From Xylocopa sonorina (taxonomy: Eukaryota > Arthropoda > Insecta > Hymenoptera > Apidae), in contig NC_135199.1 of NCBI RefSeq assembly GCF_050948175.1, positions 12,714,501-12,778,500 on the forward strand: a DNA stretch of 64,000 nucleotides. The letters run 5' to 3'. The position numbers were made by a program, and so were the translations under genes. Positions 1 to 12,100 of the stretch are shown here, piece after piece. The notes below the pieces were generated by a model. The model was not told the origin of the DNA and did no database searches. It was given only the letters and a program-made list of their open reading frames with translations. Within the stretch, counting starts at the first letter, position 1, and each line of letters begins with the position of its first letter.

Positions 1-163
1 ACAACCCCGCCGCTCTCTTTGTACATGAAGCAGAGTCTACGGCTGTTCCTGTACGGCTGGGGCCTGTTGTTCTCGCCGGACCAGCCCGTGCCTGGCGCCA
101 GTTGGGTGGCGATCACGAATTGGGTGCCCTCCGCGTCGAACCACCTACCGTGGCAGGAGTAAG
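1..163 (-). CDS. Exon H (partial, runs off the window): S-C-H-G-R-W domain
   Basis: The acceptor ends ctctttcgcag. The G left by exon G plus CT gives Ala, followed by Y-S-C-H-G-R-W-F-D-A-E-G-T-Q-F-V-I-A-T, then G-T-G-W-S-G-E-N and R-R-L-C-F-M-Y-K-E-S-G. The frame is open to the window edge, giving 53 codons plus two bases. The C-x-G-x-W-F-x-x-x-G-T-Q-F pattern resembles exon A, supporting a repeated related fold. Codons near the edge still look coding, so the exon continues beyond position 1; any C-terminal membrane segment or GPI signal lies outside. Confidence 0.92.
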
Positions 164-3100
164 CTGCGAAAGAGAAAGCAACGACTTCCTTACCCCCGAA
201 CACTCCAATGGGACGAACTTCACGGATAATGGCGAGAGGTATCTCGAGACGCTCGTTACCCCTCGAGTGCCATTATCCTTTAAACAAACTTTGACAACCT
301 TCGAAGGTGAACGCCGGCTAAATAAAAGCTTCTTCCGAGCTGTCCCGCCAGTCGGATCCCTACGCGTATACGTTCGGATCTACGCGTGCACGAGTTTCAA
401 TTATCGATAAACCTGATCGACGACTGCGCGTGATTGAGAATTTTCACACCTCGAATATTATTCCGCAAAACGCTCGACTGTAATTTTCACTCACCGATCG
501 CGTTGTCCTCGACACAGTCCGTCTGAAATTCCATTCTATCCGAGGTGGAACAGCCAATGGTAATAGTGGTGACCTCGGAGCTGCATCTAGAGATGTCCTC
601 CTCCCGTTTCTCCCTTCTCTCGAAAGAGCCGTCGCCGGAGTCGAGCTCCTGGCCGTCCCTCCTCGTCCTCGTCAGAAGGTTCGACGTAATTTCCCGGTCG
701 TCCCTTCCCGACCTCTTTTTCGGGAGGTCCGCGGTGTCCGGATAATCGCCGAAATAATCTTCCTGTACCTCGAGGATGCTCGAGCTGTCCGGGTCGTCGA
801 AATCGGTCGTCCAGAATTGCCTGATTCGCGTGAAATCGTCCGCGTCTACCCGGAAGTCCTCCATCTTCGGGTTCCTCCTCGACCTGTTACTCGCGCGCTG
901 ATCCCCGCTAGTCGAACGCTTCTCCACGTCGCGCGCCCGTCTAGCTTTCGACCTGGACGCAACCTCGCCGGACCTCTGGTCCTCCGATCTTCTGGCCTTG
1001 TACCTGGAATGGTCGCGCAGCAGGTCCTCGATGTCCAGGGTTCGCTTCGAGGACGCCTCCTCGAGGCTGTGCTCGCGATGGTTTCTGTTGTTGCGATTCG
1101 ATCTGGCGCGTCTGCCCATACGCTCGTGCACGAGGTACTCGTTGTTCGCCCGACGCTTCTCCACGTCGAAGTCCAACTTCCGGCCGCGGCGATCCTCCTG
1201 CGTTCGCTCCTGGGCGTGTCGTACCTTCTCCCTGTCACGCCTGACGGCCTCCTGGTGTTGGTTCTTACGGCTCTCGCGGATGTTCCGCTGGTTCCGGTTC
1301 ACCCCGGTCACCGTAAATTTCCCCAAGTACGGACACTTACGTAGCTGCGGGGAGCTGGCTGAAATTTACAGGAAATCGTTGCCATTAGAATATCGTTTAC
1401 TCTCCGTCCGTCCCTAGACGCGCGTTTCGTGCATCAATTTCATCGATATTTCACGGGATCTGTGCACCGAAAAATATTGGGAAATTCCCGGGGAAGTAGT
1501 CGAACGTATCGCGACTTGGCGCGTTTACGATCTTCCACGGTGGAAGCGAGCGGCGACGACGGTGATCCTCTTCCGAATCGATTAGAGCCCATTTCCTAAT
1601 ACCACGAAGCCGACATCTCGATAAACGATCCGTCTATAAACTATCTTTCAAAGACACCTTAAACACCGATACCGGCCAAGTTAGCGAGGAACGTCAGCGG
1701 CCGGAGATCGGCTGAATTACAAATTACCTGCGCCACGTTACACCGAGTGGAATCGACAAGAAACTTTCGATGGAGTCTATCGATCTTCCCTAACGACGCT
1801 TTCTTGCCGAAGGATCGATCATAGAGCGGAGGACCCTCCGAAATTCCTGCCGAAATTCGGGGCATTCGCTCGTCCGTTGACCGTTGATCGAGCCGCGAAA
1901 CATCCGACCGGTGGCAGGAATCCCATCGCGGCTTTAATGGAAGCCTCGTTAGGTGGCCAGAGGGGTGGAAAAAAAAAAAAAGGGAAGAAAAGGGCCAAGT
2001 GGAAGGAAGGAGGCGAGCGAATATAACGACGAGCGAGCGTAGATCGGCCATAGGCAGACACAATACGAACTCTAACGAGACAAATCTGACTTCGCACCCC
2101 CGGGCTAGTCCCAGCCCTCCTCTGCTTAGCAACAACCCCTTCTCGGGCTCTGAAGCTTCGCGACAGGTTCCCGGGTTTTCTGTCTCCTTTCGTCGTTGCC
2201 TCGGGACCACCGCCACCGTGGCCGAGCTATTATTTTCCAGTTTAACGAGGCGGTCCGCGGTGGGCAAGAATCCAAGATGCTAAACAAACACCGGTGCTTC
2301 CAGCGTCACGGGATATTTATGAAACTTTCGCGCCCGTACACGAACGTTCTCGCCTGAATACCACGATTCTTTCGCGTTTCCGATCCCGCTACGATTTCTT
2401 TGCTAATGGAAATTTGGTGTTTCGTATCGCTCGTTTATGCTATCGAGCACGCTTGGGGTGGTACGAAATCGCGACAAATCTAGGCCGGAAGGTAAGTGTA
2501 ATTCGGGTCGTTCCGTTCAGGCTGAAAAAGGGCCGTGTTCCTTGTTTCTTTTCTTTCGTTGATACGATCGGGAAATCGATTTCGAGAGATCTCGTTTGAG
2601 GCGAGCCGGCCACAAAAATCTCGTTATTTTTATGGTTAATTAGACATGTATTGCGTCGAGGCAAAGGCTCGCCTTTGCGTCCGGCAAAGGAAACTTGATT
2701 TTTCCGACTCGTTAGGCGATTCTCGATACGAAGGTCCCGGGCCAAAGGGAGATCTAGCCGGGGCCACCCTTCGAACTCGCAGTCCCTGTCTCCCCCCCGC
2801 CCTCTTTCGTTCTCTCTTTATGTTTCGATCGGGAGAACAAATCGTGAACTTCGACGATCGTTAATTACGTTCGTCGAGCGAAACTTTTGACAATGTATTG
2901 CGGAATTGCTGCCGGGCCGCGAATTTCAATGGCAAAGTAGCAGAGTTCCATGAGTGGTTGCTCCGTAACTTTCCACTTTTCGTTCAATTTCAGCGCGCTT
3001 TGTTACGCCCGCCTCGTAAAATACCGCACTTAATATAATCGAAATTTATTAAGGACAGGGCACAATGAGCAATTAATAATGTTTCTAAATTTTCCCCGTG

Positions 3101-6100
3101 TACCACGAACGAATAGCACTCAGCCGTAGTCGAGTTTCAATTACACTCTGACTCGCTGGTCCCACGCCTGGCTCGCTTCGACCGTTCCAATTTCACGGGA
3201 GCCCCGTGCGTGTGAATAAATATACTCGCAGGTAAAACCGGGCCAAATATCCATCGGACGTCGAATTACAGGTTCGTGTCGAAGAACTCCGACAGGTTCC
3301 TCCGCGTCCTCCTTCGAGCGTGGTCGCGCGCGCGCGCTGGCAAAAGTTGCCCGGGACAATTAAATTTAATTGATGCCCGGGTGGTCTGCTGGCGCGAATC
3401 GCGTGTCGATGTCGCTCCCCCGACAAAGGGGTGGAGACGGGAATGGACGCGTTATCATGGTCGCGGATCGAGCACCGGCTCCTCGACGCGGCGCTTCCAA
3501 CTTTTTAATTAATCAATCGGCCGACGCGACGCCCGCGAACGACTTTCTTTGTCGGCCGTACGAAACGAAATGGCCGACACCGCGGATCTAATCGATCACG
3601 AAAATTTCCGCCGCTGTTCACGTGCACGCGCCGTACAGCCCCGATGTACAAACCCCTGCCCAATCTCGTCGCTCCTTTCCGTTCGAACCGTCGAAAATTT
3701 AATTACACGATATTGGCTCTCCGCGAGGATACTTTTCTGTGACGATGTCCAAAGCGCGGAAAAACGGCGGAATGAAATTTTGTCAACCACCGGGTACGGT
3801 CGCAATTTGTATCGACGACGAAACGGGGTGACGAGACTTTCGAAAAAGTCGAAACGCCGAACACGCGCGCCATTTTTTTTCCAACCTCTCCTCCCCTGTC
3901 TTCTCCCTTTACCTTTCCGCGTGACACGTTACGCGAGAACGTAGACGCGACGTCCTGGAAAAGCACGATACGTTATGGAACACTTTCAGCCAGGGGGGGT
4001 GCCCGAAATAAATCGCGTTAAAGAGCAAACACATTATTTACCGCAACGCCGGAAAGGGACGATAAATATCCAGGTTTCTCTCCTTCGAAAGCCCCGGGGA
4101 ATAAATCAGCCGAGGCGTAGGTACATTTAACAATCGTCAGCTTGCGCAACCGTGCAGCTCTTCCGGAAAGAAATCTGCAGGGGCGGCGGTTCGTGCGCGG
4201 CCGGGGCAGGGCCGAGTAACGGGCCAGGGTTCCAGGCGAAAAAGGACACGATAGAATGCCACGCCAATTATCTTTCGCGCGAGTCGGGTCGACGCTTTCT
4301 TTGTTTCGTTCGCCCGGAAATGACGCCTCGATTCTCGGCAGAGCGATAAATTTCCAGCGGAAATAACTTTTGGCAGTGAAAGGGGGCGTGGACTGGCTGC
4401 TGCCCTCTTCGAAACAGGAGTGCATCTCTCTCTCTCTCTCCCTCTCTCTCTCATTCCCGAATAACAGGGGAAACAAGAACAGTTTTCCAAGGATATTTTT
4501 CCGTACACCGTCAAGCAAACTTCTCCGCCGTTTTCGAACACCGTTAACTCTCTTCCCTTTTTTATCCTAAGGATATATATACAGCTGTCCGTGTTAACTT
4601 TAGGTACACGTTTCGCGCGAACCGCTTCCGTGATCTATCGCCACCGCCATAATCGATCGGATTGCCTCGCGAGCGTCTTCTTCTCCCGCAGAAATATCGC
4701 TCCATTCGGTATCCAATTCGCAATATTATTTAAACATTCGCTAACGGGAAGTAATATGTTGCTTCCCTCCGCGATAGCTGTCCTTTGTAAAAGGACGATG
4801 CTATAAAAGTTCGACTATAAAAGTTCGTGCTCCTTTGTCCAGTTCGTTCGAAATCATCGAGGAAGCCACATCGGAATAAACGGATCCATTTCTATACGGA
4901 AATAATCTGGGGAAAGAAAATTGATTCTCTTCGAATAGGTTTTTACTCGCTGCTGCTTATCCCTCGCGGGAAGGACGATGAATATATTTTGTGCGATCGG
5001 GATATACGACGCACGATATCCGACGGTTTTTCCAGCGAAGTGTCCGGAACCGCTGATGGGTAAGGTGGGATAGAACCGGAGAAACGCGAAGGCTGCTCGT
5101 GAAGCGACGCGGGGAACGGGCTCGTAAATGTATTCGGTGGAATCCGAAAAAAAAGGATCACTTCGCGGGGAATAAAGGCGTGTAAAAATATTTATGGGAT
5201 CCCGACGAAAATATTTCGCCGACTGCGAATGCTCGCGTGTTTATTAAATATTTATGCCCGCCGTGCAAAACATTTCCCTTCGCTCCATGTAAATTCCCGC
5301 TCCGACTCTTTGTCCACTGGCCTTCGTCAACCCCGCCGCTACGCGAGCTTCCTGTTCCTCCCCGGCCACGAAGACGCAACGTTTCGAAATAGGTTCGCTC
5401 CCGTCGCCGGAATTGGATTTTAATTCGCATTAACTTCCCACCGTGGACTCCGAATTGATTTTCTCCTCTTTCATTCCGCTCGAACGAGTGCGACCAATAT
5501 TTTCGCTTAGTCTCGACCTTCCGCCGTCGAACTTCTTTACTCTCCCTTCGTCGCGCTTTGACGCTATCCTGTTTCCTTTACATTTTTTTTTCCTATTCCC
5601 CCTTCTCTCGCCTCTTGTTCTCTCTCTCTCTCTCTCTCTCTCTCCTCGCCTTCTTATTTCTCCCATTTTGCGTAAGCAACTGCGAAAGAGACGGAGGGTA
5701 CGCCCGGTAATTCCTCTCTCCGATGAAAGAAAAGCTTTGTCATCCGCTCTTATTTTCCGAGTTAATGGATTGTTGCGCGGCACGATAATGGAGAATATTT
5801 CGCTGCAAATGAACGCCACTTTTTATTGTCATTTTTAAACGAACGTCGATCCTCCGCTCCTGTCGCACCTTCGCGCGCGAGATTGCCCCGCGTATCGTCG
5901 GCGAGGCAGTTTTTACTTAGCCCGTTTTCGGACGATACGCGGACACCGCAATAGAACCGACACCGGAGCAACTAATCGCGGCTGTTCCGTAAATGAAAGG
6001 CGCCCATGTACCGGTCTGGCAATTTTCTGCTAGCTCGATCCGGGTATGCATTATAGCCGGGCAAAATACACACATCTCCGGCGGTAAACACGCATGACAA

Positions 6101-9100
6101 GCGATGTAATTAAAGCTGAGTGCAGCGCTAAACGACATCGAGCTCGGACTGCTTGATTATTATTGCCCGGTCAACATTTCGACCTGATTCCGTCAAATAT
6201 AGCCGCCTACGTAATTTTGTATCGCGAATATTAAACCATTAGGTGTAATGACCGATGCGGACCGCGATGCCGCGAAATTCATCGGACCAATCGCCGGTCA
6301 GGCCAATATACCCGCCGCCCACGCTCGATCGGCAACCGGTGCCCGGCAGCTTTCAAACTTTCCAATGGATTTCCTGGGAAATAATGAATTTTATAATCGA
6401 ACCTTCGTTTCAACTGGCTCGCCCGAATAGCCTTCCCGGGTTCCCTGCCGCCGCGGCCGGACGACGTACATTTATTTAATTAGCAGTTTAAAGTTCGCTC
6501 GTGAATTATCGTCGATTCGTGTGTCCGGTTTTCTCATTAGCGAAATAACGTCCGCGGGGATGACGAACGTCCCTCGCGTTTCGAAAACTCGGCCGATTCG
6601 GTTGGGATCGAATTTTTCATCCGCGCGGAGCAAGAGCGCGGCGAGTTGTACGTTAATTCCGGGAACGATTCGGATTCTCGTAGTTGAGAGCGAAATTGGT
6701 TGGGAAAATTCTTGGAAGACTGCGAGCCAGCCAGACTCGCATCACTAACCTCGATATACCTCGATGGACTGTTCTCGGGCGACGAGAAGACGCGGGAGAA
6801 AATTAAAGGGGGGTGAGGGTGGATGGATAACGCGGCGAGCTGCGGTCGTCGTGTTCCAAGAGGAACATCTCGTTCTTCGTATACGCGGGAAACGTTTATC
6901 GAGGCGGGAAGAGCGAGAGAGGAAAACAGTCGAGTGGCGAGAGGGGCGGTTTTCGACGGAGGCAAGAAGGAAGGGACACAGAAGGAGCAAGGATCCGAAG
7001 AAGAGGCCGAAGCCGCAGAGTCAGGTGACCCGTGTCAAGTTCAAAGACGCGAATCCTAACCCTGGCAACGTTTACTCCGCGCAACTGAAAGGAGGCCTTT
7101 AAGAGCCCACCATCGGCGATGTTATAAGGTGGCTCGTGATCGATCCACCGTGAAAACGCAGCTACCCTTTGACGCGGAAATTATTTATTCGCGACTCTAA
7201 TCCTCGTTCACCCTTACTTTTCTCCCTCTGCCATCGAGACGTCGTCTCTCGGCTCTGTGCGGAAACGAAACCGAGTCGAGGCAACGAGCGCCTCGAGCTG
7301 AATTTACCCAGCCTGGCTGCGGATTTCGTGACATATCCAGCAGCCAGCAAACCTTCCCAGCCATCGTTTCGAAAAGTGTTTTCGAGATTGCACGGTTTCT
7401 TCCGCGGGATCTGAATATCTGCGCGCGCGAGACCCGTTCTGACGGTTGGTTTACGAATGTCAGGCACACTTTGTGCCGGTGAAAATGGTTTTCGCGTCGA
7501 TTCCGTCGAGTCCGTGACTCGGGCGAATACTTCAAGGAGAGAGGCGCGCGTGCTCGGGGCGTTTCTCAGCCGGTTGAAACAGATTCGCCCGTCCGATTAC
7601 ACGATCGCTGTTGGCAGAGCTCTCAGAGCCCGGGCGTCGATTGTATATTAATTTCAATTACGCCCAGCGTAACCCACCCAGCCCCGATCGTCTGCATCTC
7701 GGTGCGCTCCAATTGAAATTTATACGCGATCGTTTCGGGAACCGATTGCCCCGACAGTGTTTTCCAACCTTTAAACCAGTTTTTGGCACTCCAACCCGAC
7801 AGACTCGAATATTTCGTTCCCATCCTACTCGTAGACTTACGGTCTCCGATTGTTTGCATCGATGATAGCGCGAGAAACGTTCCAATTTGAATATTGCTAC
7901 CATTCCGTCGGACCTATCGTCGATACGTACTACTCGCGAGACCTGGAAATAGGTTTCTCTTTCATTGCTACAGTTTTTATATATACATATATATATATGG
8001 ACAGGACGTTTTAGCGAAACTGGCCGATGTCGAACAACACGGTAATCCCCTAAAACGTACATTTATAGGCAGCGTGCGAAATTTCCGCGAGTATGATTTT
8101 TAGTTTCGACGACGACGCCGTAGCGTTTCGGAACGCCGGCGGCCACTTCGGTGAGATTAAGCGTGAAAAGTGGGCGGTGATTGTACAACGTACTGCCAGT
8201 GACGCATATCCGGTGGTTTGGCCCCGGACTGTTTTCAACGCGGCTCCGTGCTCGACGATGCTCGCAGTTCAATATTTCGTCGGAATCCGCCCCCGCACCC
8301 GGTCGAGAAAGGTGGAACGAGGTTTCCTTATCGCCGCTCCGGTTGCGGCGACCGCCGTAATAACGCCGGGACGAGGAACCGCATTTTCTATTTATCGATA
8401 GGAACAGCGAGATACGCTGCTTGGCATTTCGCAGCGCGGCCAGTTTTGGCCTGCACGCGGATTATCGGCGATTCTTCGATGTTTGATCGATCGGCCGGTC
8501 AACCGGACGCCGCGTAACGTTGTCTAGTTGCGTAACTCCTGAATGGAGGAACGCGGATAACAATCGAGGAGCAACAATAGGCAGGGCGAGGGGGGGCAGA
8601 GAGGCGGGCGTATCAAAACGGCGAGCAATTCGCAGAAACGATCGGCCGATGGAAATTCAATTTTCCAACTAGCTGGAGTCGTCGATACGTATTTTCGGAC
8701 AGGTCCGCGAACAGGCTCGACATTTAACAGCGACACGCGTCCGATTCGTGGTGAAATTTCATGGACACTTTGTTTCGCCCGTTGTTTTTTTCCTCGTCCG
8801 CGCGCGATAAGGCTGACAACCAACAAATTGCGGCAATTACAACGGGGCGAAATTAATCGTCACGATTTTCCGGCAGAAAGCAATTATGAGACGTCTTTGT
8901 AGCGGTGTGCTTTTTAAAAAAAACTTGTTTGTCCGTTTCAAACATTGTCCGTGTGTTGCAAGGATACGCGTGCCAACCTGAACCACGCGTTTCTCTTTTT
9001 CCCTTTCCCCTTTTTATTTTTTTTTTTTTTTACTTTGGCTCTTTCCAGTTTAAAACCAGAATAGCGGAAATTTCTCATTCCCCGCTCGCTACATTTTTGA

Positions 9101-12100
9101 TAGAGACCGCCATGGAATTGCGTCTCTATCGTGCCCCGATCCTGTTTGCTTTTTATGGTCGCCAGTTATTGCTGGTAACAGCGTTATTGTATCGAACAAC
9201 GGGAATACGCATTCACCGGGCGTAATGAATGTCGCGTTACCGCCGCTCGATTTATCGCCGGGCAGCGCGCGTAATTAATATTATCCGACCGAATCGAAAG
9301 TTTCGCCGGAAGTTCCAAGCCGCGAGAACTTGTCTATTTGCCGGCGGTGACTGTACCGCCCTTCGCGCAGGGTACAGAGGGACAGAGGATCGGATAAAGG
9401 GGAATAGGAAAAGTTGCGGCGTTCGTGCGAAACGTTCGAATGAAGATCGCGGGACAACAATGGAACGAACGAAAAAAAGATGTCCTCTGTGAGCACCGAT
9501 TCGACGCCATGATCGACCAGCTTGTCCGATGGAAATTCAATTCCCAAAGCGGACGATAGCGCGCAAAAATGACGCGTTCAGCGGCACGGAATTTTCTGGC
9601 GCACGTTGAACATTTCCCTTTTTTCCTCCCCTTCTTGCCTCCGCCTATTCTCCCTCTGTTCGCAACGGGGTATTTTCAATCGTCATTTTTAATTCTCCCT
9701 TTTCTGACCTCCGCGCGGAAAGACGGCTCGTCTCCTTCCTCTCCCTCCCGTGGAACAAAAGGAATAAGTCTGCACGCTCTCGACGACTTTAAATAAATCT
9801 CGAATACGGAGACGCTTGCGAAACAGAATCGACTAGGAGGTCTATTTGTCTTTCATGTTATGCAACATTGTCTTCAGCATTCGAGACGTATATACGTTTC
9901 ATTCAACGCGACGGCCATACAAGTCTCACGTGTTTGTACATCATTCCCCTCTTATCGCTATTTATACCGGCAACTATACCCCCTAGAACAAATAACAATC
10001 TCCCCGGTCTACTTTGTGTACTCGCTTGGCCCCATTCTTTTCTTCGTCTTAGCTGTTCTCTTCCGCTAAAGCTCGGAACGCGTAAGCGTTGCTCTCCCCG
10101 ATTCTTTTTTCCACTTCCGCCGACGCTTGGTCAGCGTCCTCGCGACTCGTCCCTCAATACGAAACTAGAGAAAGGAGCAAAAAATATTAATGCTACCGTT
10201 CCTTGCGGCATGACGGATTCGCCAAAAGGCATCTTTGTGCCCGGCAACCAGCCGGTTATTTATTGTCCCTGCTCGCGAGCTTTTCGCTAGCCTTACGTTC
10301 GAATTGTTACTTTCCTGTCAATGGCAGGCAAAGCCATCCCTCTCTTTTCGCAAGTTCGTACTTTTCACGACGGGAGGCGTAACTATTTCACCTCTCGCCC
10401 GTTATCCTCGGGATAATCGTATCTCGAACCGAATGCTGGGGAGCATCCGCGATTTTCCATATCGCGCGTCAATCGACTATAATAAGCCGGGGCAAACTTT
10501 TCGCCCCTTAACTCGGACTTAATCGAGGAAGAAGGTTCGCCGCAGTCGAGCAGATTCGGAGGAAGGAACGGGCAGAAGTTCCGAAAGATTAGAACCGATG
10601 AGAACGGCGGTTTACTTCGCGGCCGGTTATCGATTTCACCGCGAACAGAGCAACCACCGGGACGATGACGGTAAATCTGGCTGGCACGGATGAACGTGCG
10701 GCGTCTCTGTCGGCCGGTCACGATACACTTTGCGAAAAGTTATAATTATCTCTAACTATCCCCCCTGGCGGTGCCTTAATTTCTACATTAGATCGCAATT
10801 ATGTATCGCAAAGCATGGAAATTAGCTATTTTGGAGCGGACACCGGTGACGGCCGCGCTTGATACACATTTCGCGTTTACCCCGCTAATCAAATTTTGTA
10901 CGCGCAACCGCGACGAGCTTCTTCCAGTCACGGTTTATTAAACTAAATCCGGTCATTAATGGAATGCCTGGGTAAATCCGTCGACCATTGTTTCCTACCG
11001 TGTCCATCGCGTTTATAATAAAATAGAGTGCTGCCTGAACGAACACGGGTTCCCTCGATTACAAGAAAGATACAATCGTGAGTCGTTCGATTGGCATTAA
11101 AGGAGATGAGCGCGTTAATAGCCAGTGGATTTTCGAGCGAACGCTTCCTCTGCCGCTAAGGGTTGCGACTGGCCGAGTTTCCGTAGCCAGCTCGAATTCG
11201 CATTAGCGTTCCCCGGGAACGCTACGTACACCTTCTCCTAATCCGCAAACAGACGTTATCTTCGCAACGTCGTAATTATCCGCGTGATACTACGTCTTCG
11301 TAAAAATGAATTCGCCGGTGGCGCGAGGGATCCTCGGTTCGGCTGGCACGATTTCGCTACCCCCTGTCGTAGCGCAGAGAAAGGAGAGACGTCGGATGGA
11401 GGGGCGCAGGAATTCCGTTAATTAAACGCGGGAGAGCACTTTCAGTCCCATTATTTGCGTACGCGAGGCTTTCGAGCCGGCGCGGAAATAAGATTTGTTG
11501 GTAGACGCGTAAAATTCGCGAGGCGGACTGGAAAGCCTTCTTCACGCGGCGCTGTCGATACGCCAGAGGCACACCCGCGCCCATTCGCGGCTCCTCTTCG
11601 CCGTTTAAAGCACGACAAGGTGTTCTCGCAGTTGGCTGTGGTAGCACCGCTGTCGTGGAACCGATGCGATGCTAGCGCGCGCTAGAGCGATGTCGAGGTT
11701 CGGATGTTTTTACCGGTGGTAGTATGTTCGGTCGCTTATGCAATCAATATGCGAGGGTGAGAGCAAGAAGGGACGAGGGGAAAGTCAACGCGGAAGCGTG
11801 GCCGCGCTGATACTGGCGTGAGATGATAAAAACTGCTCTGAAACGCATCCCACCCATCGTCCTTGCCACCGCGTCTCCTTCGAGAGAAATGAACCACCTC
11901 GGATCTTTACGCGGATCTCAGAACGAATGTCTGATTAGCGTCGCAATTAAATGGCGCGATGAGGGGGCGAGGGTAACCAGTTCGGTTAAGTACACGGCAC
12001 CGCGGACTACGTCCTTGCCGCGTAACGTTGCGCTCGACTGAGTTCCAAGAAATTCGAAAATCATCCCTTCGTGACGAGCCGCGAAACGAGTCTCGCACGA

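Noticed and set aside
817..1344. Plus-strand frame of 175 codons
   Set aside because: It lies antisense to exon G, whose frame is fixed by splice phases on both sides and conserved cysteine motifs; this is a shadow frame.
2294..2599. Plus-strand frame crossing a perfect AAG-gtaagt donor
   Set aside because: No partner exon and no motif; single splice words are not evidence.
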